From Eukaryota sp. TZLM1-RC (taxonomy: Eukaryota > Metamonada: BaSk clade), in the NCBI GenBank assembly GCA_040285825.1, contig JAUPSS010000011.1:879658-943657 (forward strand): 64,000 bases of DNA, written 5' to 3'. Positions 56,143 to 64,000 of this stretch are shown here, piece after piece; the stretch's first letter is position 1; each line of letters opens with the position of its first letter. The position numbers and the translations under genes were made by a program. A model generated the notes under the pieces. That model was not told the origin of the DNA, ran no database searches, and saw nothing but the letters and a program-made list of their open reading frames with translations.

Positions 56143-56648
56143 TTTGGAAACAAAATCCACTTTCTGAAAAAGAAGTTGAAACTGCCATTTTCCGTCTTCC
56201 ATCTGGAAAAGCTCCAGGTCCATCTGGAATTACTTTTGATATGCTGAAATCTATGTGCCGCCAAAATGCCTTTATTATTAAAGATTTATGTTCCTTTTTT
56301 CAAGATGTTTTGACAATGAAAATTGTTCCCCCCAAAGAATTAAGTGCATCACGGTTAGTGGCTTTAACTAAACCTAATGGAAAAGTTCGCCCAATTGCCA
56401 TTGGTGAAGCCATTTATCGCCTGATGTCTTCAGTAATTTTTAATCGAGTTTCAACAAAAGCTAAAGAATACTTTTCACCATTCCAATATGGAATCAAAAC
56501 CATAGATGGACCTTCAGTTGCAGCTTTGACATCTGATCTGTTTTTCAATTGTCACGAAAATAGTTGCATTTTTAATCTTGATTTCAAAAATGCTTTCAAT
56601 TCAGTGAAAAGAGATTCAATTTGGAAAAATCAAATCAAATTTTCCTGA
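56094..56648 (+). pseudogene. Family D RT, fingers to motif A
   Basis: The first 16 residues are the C tail. Then WKQNPLSEKEVETAIFRLPS, GKAPGPSGITFDMLKSM, KVRPIAIGEAIYRLMSSVIF, QYGIKTIDGPSVAALTSD and NLDFKNAFNSVKR. It is shifted near 56625, with a further stop at about 56673. Confidence 0.88.
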
Positions 56649-56787
56649 ACTCGAAACCTTTTTTTATAGGTTTTAAGGTAATTCATCTGATTTAATTTTT
56701 AATTCTTTTAATCTGGATTCTTTATCAGGAGTTAAACAAGGAGACCCTTTAGGTCCTTTCTTTTTTTGTCTTGCAATTCACCCAATT

Positions 56788-57210
56788 TTGAAAAAATTAA
56801 AAGAAGAAAATTCTGACCTTCAAGTGGTAGCTTACATGGATGACATTTCTTGTATTGGTCCTGAAAGTACAATTAATAGAGTTGCTAATGAAGCTGCTAC
56901 AATATACCAATCCATAGGTCTTGATTTGAATGTTCAAAAATGTTTTTGTATTTCTAGAAAAAATGTTAAGTTAATAATTAATTCCCTCGAAGTTCCATAT
57001 ATTGATTATACTTCAACTAGTTTCTGCTTTCTGGGTTGCTATTTAGGTTCCGCCGAAAAGACACTTGACAGCCTTGAAAATTATTTAAATTCAATTAAAA
57101 AAGAGCTAGAAGTCATAAAGACTCTTGAATTGGAAAAACATCTTTTTATTACCCTTTCAATATGGTATAAATACTACAGATGGAGTCTCTTCAGCGATTT
57201 TTGCTACTGA
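56788..57210 (+). pseudogene. Family D RT, YMDD to motif E
   Basis: VVAYMDDISCIGP, GLDLNVQKCFCIS, FCFLGCYLG and KTLELEKH, then the E insertion. The preceding motif B (GVKQGDPLGPFFFCLAIH) lies at 56731-56784 in the same frame, with no stop between, so the D RT catalytic residues are intact apart from the 56625-56680 lesions. Confidence 0.87.
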
Positions 57211-57562
57211 TGTCTTATTTCGTCAAAATGAATCCAATGTTTGCATGTCATTGGATTTTAGTAATGCTTTCAATTCGCTAAGTCGTCGCAGTATCCATGG
57301 TGCTCTATTGCAATATATGCCAGAATTAATACCATATTTTCAATCAACATATTGCACATATTCTAATTTACATTTTGGTAACAACATTTTGATTTCATCA
57401 AGTGGCGTAAAGCAAGGAGATCCGTTAGGACCTCTTTTGTTTTGTTTGGCCATTCATCCTATTCTACTGCAAATTCAAGAGATGTTTCCTTCACTAAAAA
57501 TGATTGCATATATAGATGATGTTGTGCTTATTTTTTTTTTAAAAAATTTAATTTTATTCTAA
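57125..57562 (+). pseudogene. Family E RT, motifs A to C
   Basis: QYGINTTDGVSSAIFATDVL, SLDFSNAFNSLSRRSI, GVKQGDPLGPLLFCLAIH and MIAYIDDVVLI, then an A tail. YIDD replaces YMDD, and motif A reads SLDFSNAF; both set E apart from A-D. Confidence 0.88.
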
Positions 57563-57867
57563 ACCTATAAATCAACATCTAAAAAATCCATCTCTCCCAA
57601 AACAAAAACACTAGATGCAACTCTCTCATAGTGAGATCCAAGAGAAAGCAAAGCATCAGAAACCATCTTCAACATCCCCTTAAAAATAGAAAACACAATT
57701 CTATTTTGCCAAAACAATCTGTTGAAATTTCTGCCAGTTCTTCTCTTTACAATCATTTCAAAATCATCCAAAAAACGTAAAGCAGTTGGTGCAAGTGAAC
57801 CAAAAAGGGAAAATACAAATGGATACAAATTGTATTTTGCATGCTGTAGACTGGCTGTAGACTGACT
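57533..57867 (-). mobile_element. Family A scrap 1 in E, 12-bp TSD
   Basis: TSD gttgtgcttatt at 57521-57532 and 57868-57879. About 335 bp of the A 3' end (frame 57565-57828, FGSLAPTALRF to DVDL). At its 5' edge a dozen bases (tgtagact-like) are repeated, a small junction duplication. Confidence 0.92.
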
Positions 57868-58128
57868 GTTGTGCTTATTGGTGAATTAAATATTGTGAAA
57901 AAAGCAACTGTATGATTTAAAGAATTATTTACCAAAATTGGTCTCCGACTTAATTTACTTAAATGTGTTTTGTTATCGAATTCTCCAGTTTCCACAATAA
58001 TTGATGATATTGAAATTCAAGCCAAATTATATTCAATTGATGCTATTCGTCATTTGGGTTCGTTTTTAGGAAATAATGATGAAATTACCAAAAAATTGTT
58101 TGAAAAGTTGAACTCAATTTCTGACAAA

Positions 58129-58254
58129 TTTTTTTTTAAAATTTAATTTTATTCTAAACCTATAAATCAACATCTAAAAAATCCATCTCTCCCAAAACAA
58201 AAACACTAGATGCAACTCTCTCATAGTGAGATCCAAGAGAAAGCAAAGCATCAA
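58129..58254 (-). mobile_element. Family A scrap 2 in E, about 126 bp
   Basis: Only the tail, stop and last ~30 codons of A. Flanked by gacaaa (58123-58128 and 58255-58260). The E frame resumes at DKIDKIDRMMNLDIKKHIKF. Confidence 0.9.
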
Positions 58255-58695
58255 GACAAAATTGACAAAATTGACCGAATGATGAATTTAGATATAAAAA
58301 AACACATCAAATTTACCATTATAAGACTGTGTTTTAGTTCCAATTTTAATCATATATTTCGATCTACAAATCCTCTCGTCACTAGACCTTTGGCTCAAAA
58401 GTTTAATGAGTTACGTGCAAAAGTTCTGTCTCAATTACTGGGATGTAAAATGTTTCAAATTCCAGATCATGCTTACCTTAGTCCACAATATGGTGGTTTA
58501 GGGTGGACGAAGGCTTCTATTCTTACCTCGTGTGCTTTTGTTGGTGGATGCAGAAATGCAATCTTTGAGTTCTCCGAAAGATTTGCAGATTGGGAAGATT
58601 TATTGATGACAACGCAAAGTTCCACTGTTTTTGCATTAAATGAAGAAATTTCAAGAATTTTTTTCTTAAAATTTAATTTTATTCTAATCCTATAA
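58210..58695 (+). pseudogene. Family E thumb
   Basis: After about 15 residues of antisense A: DIKKHIKFTIIRLCFSSNFN, HIFRSTNPLVTRPLAQKFNE, GGLGWTKASILTSCAFVGG and FEFSERFADWEDLL, ending in A. It corresponds to the A segment DIEKHIKFFMLKICYTGRI. Confidence 0.87.
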
Positions 58696-59384
58696 ATCAA
58701 CATCTAAAAAATCCATCTCTCCCAAAACAAAAACACTAGATGCAACTCTCTCATAGTGAGATCCAAGAGAAAGCAAAGCATCAGAAACCATCTTCAACAT
58801 CCCCTTAAAAATAGAAAACACAATTCTATTTTGCCAAAACAATCTGTTGAAATTTCTGCCAGTTCTTCTCTTTACAATCATTTCGAAATCATCCAAAAAA
58901 CGTAAAGCAGTTGGTGCAAGTGAACCAAAAAGGGAAAATACAAATGGATACAAATTGTATTTTGCATGCTGTAGACTGGCCAATTTGGACAAAGGTTCAT
59001 TGTATTTTTTGAATTTAAAATTTTCAGCATTTGAAAGGGGATTATGAATTTCAGAATTAACAAGCCTTTCATTTGAGGCATTACAAGGATCAACAGACAT
59101 TACATCCAATAAAATAAAGCTTCCATCTAATCCAGGTAATATGACATCACCTCTATTATTCTTATGAAAATCATTTTCAGCATCAAACAGATTTGACAAC
59201 AGAGGTTCCAAGAAGGATTCAATTCTATGAGATTTACACATACAATATAACTGGTCTCTTACAGCATCATGAACCTTGCTTCTAAAAGTAATAAAATGTT
59301 TACAATTTAACAAATGAGTAGTTGTAATTTCTCGAGAACATTTACAAATTAAATTATGAGGTAAATTATCAGGCCAGATAAAGG
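58660..59384 (-). mobile_element. Family A scrap 3 in E, 13-bp TSD
   Basis: TSD aatttcaagaatt at 58647-58659 and 59385-59397. Frame 58690-59313 is open from LLNCKHFITF through RGDVILPGLDGSFILLD to DVDL. 5'-truncated at SFIWPDNLP. The right junction was later copied to 62368-62382. Confidence 0.93.
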
Positions 59385-59469
59385 AATTTCAAGAATTGAT
59401 GTAGAAAAATGGGGTCGATGTTTTCCCCAATCATTCAATGGCAATATTCCAGAAAAAAATGTTTTAAAT

Positions 59470-60204
59470 TTGAAGTACACTCTTCGAACATTACAGAACA
59501 GATTGACTGGAATGTATGAAAAAGATCTTTATAATAATATTTGCAGCTCGGCTGTTTTAAATCAAGATCTTCACTCATTGTTATTGGAAAAGGGTGTTTG
59601 TGAAAACAAGGTGTCAGATTCTTCACTTTTTGTAACCATTGTACCACGAAGATTTGGATTGTGTGCTACTAATGAAGCATTTGTAACAAAGATGAGATTA
59701 TATTTGAACATCCCCATTAACCAATTATTATCAAAAGAAAAATGTATTTGTTCGAATTCACCTCAACTCACTTTGCGCCATGCTCTAAATTGCTCTAAAT
59801 TGATAACTTATCGTTCTTCATTACATGATGCTGTTAGAGACACTGTTTTCAATATGGCACAAACTGCAAGGATATCGTGTATCAAAGAGCCCCTGCTGAA
59901 AGAAACACTTTCTCTGAATAATTTTGGTTCTGATGATAGAGGTGATGTATACTGTGATTGGATTGATAATTCTGAAGCTATTGTTGACTTTGTCTCATGT
60001 AATGTTGCAAACGATACTTTGGTTCACAGAAGAAAACTTAATCCTGTGGCTGCTCTGGATTTTAAAGCAAAAGAAAAACATAGAAAATATGATAAAGAAA
60101 TTGAAGATGCAAATATCGATAGAAATACACAGCTGGTTTTTATTGCTTTTCCATTTTCGATAAATGGAAGATTATCAGTTGAAGCAGAAACTTTTTTTGG
60201 ATGA
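59470..60204 (+). pseudogene. Family E linker and RLE core
   Basis: LRTLQNRLTGMYEKDLYNNI, FVTIVPRRFGLCATNEAFVT, CCHC finger CICSNSPQLTLRHALNC, HDAVRDTVFNMAQTARISCI, the core RGDVYCDWIDNSEAIVD (G-D-x13-D) and FIAFPFSINGRLSVEAETF. It is shifted by a T run near 60197; the remainder (FQKMVKEK to VEEILV) follows to 60377. Confidence 0.9.
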
Positions 60205-60532
60205 CTTCCAAAAAATGGTGAAAGAAAAAAACAATGAAAAGATTTGATATTTTTTTATGGCGTTCACGGATTCAATTTGCCATTATTAATAGATTACCGC
60301 GGTTTTTCAATCGAATTAGAGAAGCTTTAGCTAGACAGCAAGCAAATCAAGATTTTGTAGAGGAAATCTTGGTTTAATGATAGTCGTCCCATTAGTTATG
60401 ATTTAATTTAATCAAGTGTGCAAATTCAATAAATTAATAATAATTTAAAAACATCTTAAGTTTTTTCTTTTGAAAATTTGTTATGCTGGAAAAATTACTC
60501 ATTTACTGCGATCATTACCTCCATCCCTAACT

Positions 60533-61932
60533 TTTTTTTAACATACTTTTAATTTATTTTCAAAACCACAGTCTAAAAGTCAATATCTTCAAAACAAGCT
60601 TCCACACCATCAAACCTTACAGCAGCAATGTTTTCATAATGTGCACTGACAGACATTAAAGCTTTCGAAATCATTTTAGGAATTGATTTGAAAATAGTAA
60701 AAACAATACGATTTAGCCACAAGCGACGATCAAAACGCTTATTCATTCTTTTTTTCACAAGATTTTCAAAATCATCAATAAAATTCAAAGCAGTTTTTCC
60801 AAGACGACCATGCAACGATATAGCAAATGGGCAAATTTGGTAATCTACATGGCGAACATGTTTCAATTCTTTTAAAGGATTTGCATACTTTTTCCGTTTG
60901 TACAATTCGGAGTCATCAAGGGGGGATACTTCGGATTGAGCATTTTTCAAGGCATTTTTCTTGCAAACATCCACTGTTACGACATCAACAACATTCATGA
61001 CATCATCAAACGAGGGCACAACAACATCAGCACGTCGTTGTCCATATTCTTACGCTTTCATTTATATCAAGAGACCTCAACAAAGGTTCTACAAAAGATT
61101 CAATATGATAGGAATTACACATTGCATGGATTTGATCTCTGACTGCATCATGCAACGTAGAACGATAGGAAATATATCTATTACAATTAAATAAATGTGA
61201 TAATGTCAAACCAGCTCCACATTTACAAAACTAATCATTGGGCAAATTACAAGGCCATAAATAACAACGCATTCTCATAGCAGTGGTCCATTGGTCGTCA
61301 TTCAAAAATAGACCATAAATCTGGGGAATTTGATTTATCAAAACTGCAGATGAACTGTCCTTCAAACCAATCAAAAAATTGGCAAAAGCAGGATTTTCTT
61401 TCTTAGCCGTGCTAAGTCGAACAATAAAATCCTTGTTTTCAAAATTTTTCAAAAGATGTCGTTGGAGCTTTTTCAACGCAAATTTTAATGAATATAAACT
61501 TCTGTCTGGAATTTCCTGAATGGATATGGGGAAACATGATTGCCATAAGTCGGGAGATAAACTGGATATTTCTTCTCTTAAGTTATCCAGGAATATGCTA
61601 TTTGTATTTTCAAGAAGATTTTCGGCAAAAGGATATCTTCTAGAGAATTCAAATACAAAATTTTTCCACCACCAATAAATGCAGCTTTGGTCAAATATTT
61701 TGATGAATTGAATCCAACACCGCCAAGTTGAACATCAGAAAAAATATGATTTTTCAAAATTGATGGATCAACAGACATTAAATAAGCCAAAAATTGGGTA
61801 CGTATTTTTGTTAAATTGTCTACAAAAATTGTAAGTTAGGGATGGAGGTAATGATCGCAGTAAATGAGTAATTTTTCCAGCATAACAAATTTTCAAAAGA
61901 AAAAACTTAAGATGTTTTTCCAATTCAAGAGT
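60533..61932 (-). mobile_element. Family D 3' half, reverse orientation
   Basis: Tail and 3' UTR at 60533-60572, then frames 60573-61019 (core to FEDIDF), 61027-61209, 61231-61476 and 61578-61790, up to thumb ELEKHLKFFLLKICYAGKIT. Core: RADVVVPSFDDVMNVVD, with A-D-x13-D. Lesions include TAG before the CKCGAGLTLSHLFNC finger (about 61231) and a shift near 61050. Its thumb is inverted relative to 60447-60532. Confidence 0.9.
60573..61019 (-). pseudogene. Family D endonuclease C-terminal part
   Basis: 148 residues: VPSFDDVMNVVDVVTVDVCK, SEVSPLDDSELYKRKKYANP, FENLVKKRMNKRFDRRLWLN, RIVFTIFKSIPKMISKALMS and the end CFEDIDF. The apparent start replaces the VVP codons after a frameshift. Confidence 0.87.
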
Positions 61933-62367
61933 AAAATTGTATTTTCCATGCTGTAGACTGGCCAATTTGGACAAAGGTTCATTGTATTTTTGAATTTAAA
62001 ATTTTCAGCATTTGAAAGGGGATTATGAATTTCAGAATTAACAAGCCTTTCATTTGAGGCATTACAAGGATCAACAGACATTACATCCAATAAAATAAAG
62101 CTTCCATCTCATCCAGGTAATATGACATCACCTCTATTATTCTTATGAAAATCATTTTCAGCATCAAACAGATTTGACAACAGAGGTTCCAAGAAGGATT
62201 CAATTCTATGAGATTTACACATACAATATAACTGGTCTCTTACAGCATCATGAACCTTGCTTCTAAAAAGTAATAAAATGTTTACAATTTAACAAATGAG
62301 TAGTTGTAATTTCTCGAGAACATTTACAAATTAAATTATGAGGTAAATTATCAGGCCAGATAAAGGA
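61933..62367 (-). mobile_element. Family A fragment, lacking its 3' end
   Basis: From KYNF (61933) to SFIWPDNLP (62367). The 5' boundary, followed by ggaatttcaagaatt (E, 62368-62382), is identical to that at 59384, so this is a rearranged duplicate of the third E insertion. The 3' end is replaced by D. Confidence 0.87.
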
Positions 62368-62382
62368 ATTTCAAGAATTTTT

Positions 62383-62790
62383 TTAAATTAATTTTATTTT
62401 ATTGTTAAACCACAGTCTAAAAGTCAATATCTTCAAAACAAGCTTCCACACCATCAAACCTTACAGCAGCAATGTTTTCATAATGTGCACTGACAGACAT
62501 TAAAGCTTTCGAAATCATTTTAGGAATTGATTTGAAAATAGTAAAAACAATACGATTTAGCCACAAGCGACGATCAAAACGCTTATTCATTCTTTTTTTC
62601 ACAAGATTTTCAAAATCATCAATAAAATTCAAAGCAGTTTTTCCAAGACGACCATACAACGATATAGCAAATGGGCAAATTTGGTAATCTACATGGCGAA
62701 CATGTTTCAATTCTTTTAAAGGATTTGCATACTTTTTCCGTTTGTACAATTCGGAGTCATCAAGGGAAGATACTTCGGATTGAGCATTTT
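62383..62790 (-). mobile_element. Family D 3' end, copy 1 of a tandem pair
   Basis: Tail, 3' UTR and frame 62417-62749 (ELYKRKKYANP to CFEDIDF). Truncated at QSEVSSLDDSE; immediately followed by another D tail. Confidence 0.9.
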
Positions 62791-63124
62791 TCTTTTTTTT
62801 TTAATTTAATTTTAATTTATTTTCAAAACCACAGTCTAAAAGTCAATATCTTCAAAACAAGCTTCCACACCATCAAACCTTACAGCAGCAATGTTTTCAT
62901 AATGTGCACTGACAGACATTAAAGCTTTCGAAATCATTTTAGGAATTGATTTGAAAATAGTAAAAACAATACGATTTAGCCACAAGCGACGATCAAAACG
63001 CTTATTCATTCTTTTTTTCACAAGATTTTCAAAATCATCAATAAAATTCAAAGCAGTTTTTCCAAGACGACCATACAACGATATAGCAAATGGGCAAATT
63101 TGGTAATCTACATGGCGAACATGC
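62791..63124 (-). mobile_element. Family D 3' end, copy 2 of a tandem pair
   Basis: Frame 62836-63147, KHVRHVDYQICPFAISLYGR to CFEDIDF, truncated at KHVRH. Apart from tail and length it is almost identical to copy 1. Joins an E tail at 63124. Confidence 0.9.
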
Positions 63125-63387
63125 TTTAATTTATTGAATTTGCACACTTGATTAAATTAAATCATAACTAATGGGACGACTATCATTAAACCAAGATTTC
63201 CTCTACAAAATCTTGATTTGCTTGCTGTCTAGCTAAAGCTTCTCTAATTCGATTGAAAAACCGCGGTAATCTATTAATAATGGCAAATTGAATCCGTGAA
63301 CGCCATAAAAAAATATCAAATCTTTTCATTGTTTTTTCTTTCACCATTTTTTGGAAGTCATCCAAAAAAGTTTCTGCTTCAACTGAT
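63125..63387 (-). mobile_element. Family E 3' end
   Basis: 3' UTR and frame 63186-63404: SVEAETFLDDFQKMVKEKTM, KRFDIFLWRSRIQFAIINRL and QANQDFVEEILV. The junction to B is at about 63387. Confidence 0.9.
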
Positions 63388-64000
63388 CTTCCTCCTGTTC
63401 CCAATGTTTCTGCTGATGATGTTAATTATGATTTAAATATTGATCAAACTCATTTACCAAAAACTGTTGCTCCTGATCCTACGGATAATGTCTTGAAACA
63501 TAGTTGTCCTTTTTGCAAAAAGTTCCTCTCTAATTCTTCTAATGGTCGCCCTCTCTTGTTTTGTTTTGACTGTCAAACAAGTGATTCTCTTCGTACACCT
63601 GTTAAAATTCCTGTAGAGGTGAGTCCTGCGAGTTCTGTTCCTTTGTCAATGGAAATGCGTTCTTTTTCTTCGCAATTGAAATTAAACAAATGGAACATAA
63701 CAAGATTTTGGAAATTCTTTGCCAAAAAGAATAAGAAGAAAATTAATTACAAACCAAAACAGAGAAAAGCTAATTCATCTTTTCAAGCAAGAAAATTGTT
63801 TTTGAGAGGTAGATATGGAAGCGGATTAAAAAATATTTTTTCGGGAAAACTGGCTGATACCAATCTCGAAACTGTTGAAAAATTGAAATCCCTCCATCCA
63901 ACTGAACATTTTTGCCCCAGTAAGCCTTCTATTTGTCAATATTGGCTCGAAAATCCATTTCAGGCTCAAGAAGTATTGAATGCCGTTGCTAAATTACCAA
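63388..64000 (+). CDS. Family B N-terminal region, open to window end
   Basis: One uninterrupted plus-strand frame of 204 codons from 63388, without its own start and running off the window. It reads LPPVPNVSADDVNYDLNIDQ, the C2C2 finger (CPFCKKFL...CFDC), IPVEVSPASSVPLSMEMRSF, a basic linker (FAKKNKKKINYKPKQRK), LFLRGRYGSGLKNIFSGKLA, LHPTEHFCPSKPSIC and the RT start (NAVAKLP). It may be a fuller B copy than any inside the window. Confidence 0.88.

Larger units (their letters stand above)
57145..60446 (+). mobile_element. Family E element in D, 11-bp TSD, with three A insertions
   Basis: TSD aaaaacatctt at 57134-57144 and 60447-60457. 5'-truncated in the RT (PFQYGINTTDGVSS). E sequence: 57145-57532, 57868-58128, 58255-58659, 59385-60446. 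RT has YIDD; the finger is CICSNSPQLTLRHALNC; the core is RGDVYCDWIDNSEAIVD; the end is VEEILV, TAA at 60375-60377. Lesions: TGA at about 57914 and an extra T near 60197. Confidence 0.92.
54959..60532 (+). mobile_element. Family D element carrying C and E insertions
   Basis: Plus-strand D made of 54959-55334 (end of zinc finger, basic linker, LRGRYGSGKNALFSSDLAP), 56143-57144 (RT) and 60447-60532 (thumb: KHLKFFLLKICYAGKITHLL). It is split by C at 55335-56142 and E at 57145-60446, each with a TSD. After PPSL it meets a D in reverse orientation. Confidence 0.9.

Noticed and set aside
1-64000. LTR or DIRS-type retrotransposon
   Set aside because: No long terminal repeats, protease, RNase H motif, integrase or tyrosine recombinase were seen.
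1-64000. Alternative genetic code (stop reassignment)
   Set aside because: Conserved C-termini in families A-E end at TAG or TAA followed at once by the 3' UTR, and internal stops are not shared at fixed positions across copies, apart from segmental duplicates.

Overview
The window is an AT-rich eukaryotic locus built entirely from non-LTR retrotransposons (LINE-like) inserted into one another. I found no host gene, tRNA, rRNA, LTR, CRISPR array or bacterial operon, and every stretch longer than a few dozen bases can be assigned to an element. The elements are of the type with a restriction-like endonuclease (RLE). A single ORF carries an N-terminal CCHC zinc knuckle and a second C2C2 zinc finger, a reverse transcriptase (RT) with YMDD or YIDD, a CCHC finger, and a PD-(D/E)XK-type endonuclease with a G/A-D-x13-D core. 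The architecture recalls the CRE, NeSL, R2 and R4 group. The host cannot be named from sequence; it is probably an AT-rich protist or another small eukaryote, and the region may be subtelomeric or heterochromatic. TAA, TAG and TGA all behave as stops, so the code looks standard.

I use working names for six families. A (C-terminus DVDL) is by far the most abundant and the least diverged. B ends in FED(G/V)EF. C ends in LEDIEF. D ends in FEDIDF. E ends in VEEILV and has a YIDD RT. F is seen only as short endonuclease fragments. Copies are usually 5'-truncated, end in an A-rich tail after an AATAAA-like signal, and are flanked by target-site duplications (TSDs), usually 6-15 bp, as expected from target-primed reverse transcription.

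Layout. From 1 to 21 kb there are repeated units of B, F and A fragments, mostly on the minus strand. One unit of about 10.93 kb recurs (2054 and 12986), with a third partial copy at 18.0-21.0 kb. From 21 to 27.7 kb a B element on the plus strand contains a full-length A (22491-26150, 15-bp TSD) and a second short A. From 28 to 38 kb lie several A copies on both strands, including the most complete one (32423-35889). From 38.5 to 48.7 kb a B element contains a C element, which contains A elements; part of this is tandemly duplicated with a 2,024-bp period. From 48.7 to 53 kb there are B 5' ends, a long B copy and an A with an unusual 55-bp duplication. From 53.5 to 60.5 kb a D element carries a C insertion and an E insertion, and the E carries three A insertions. 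From 60.5 to 64 kb there are D, A and E fragments and a B ORF that runs off the end.

No copy here has a fully intact ORF. Most breaks are +1/-1 changes in A/T homopolymers, a few are nonsense codons or deletions, and the rest are later insertions. The main value of the window is as a stratigraphic record: nested insertions with TSDs, empty-site paralogues, probable template-jump chimeras and ectopic recombination between copies.
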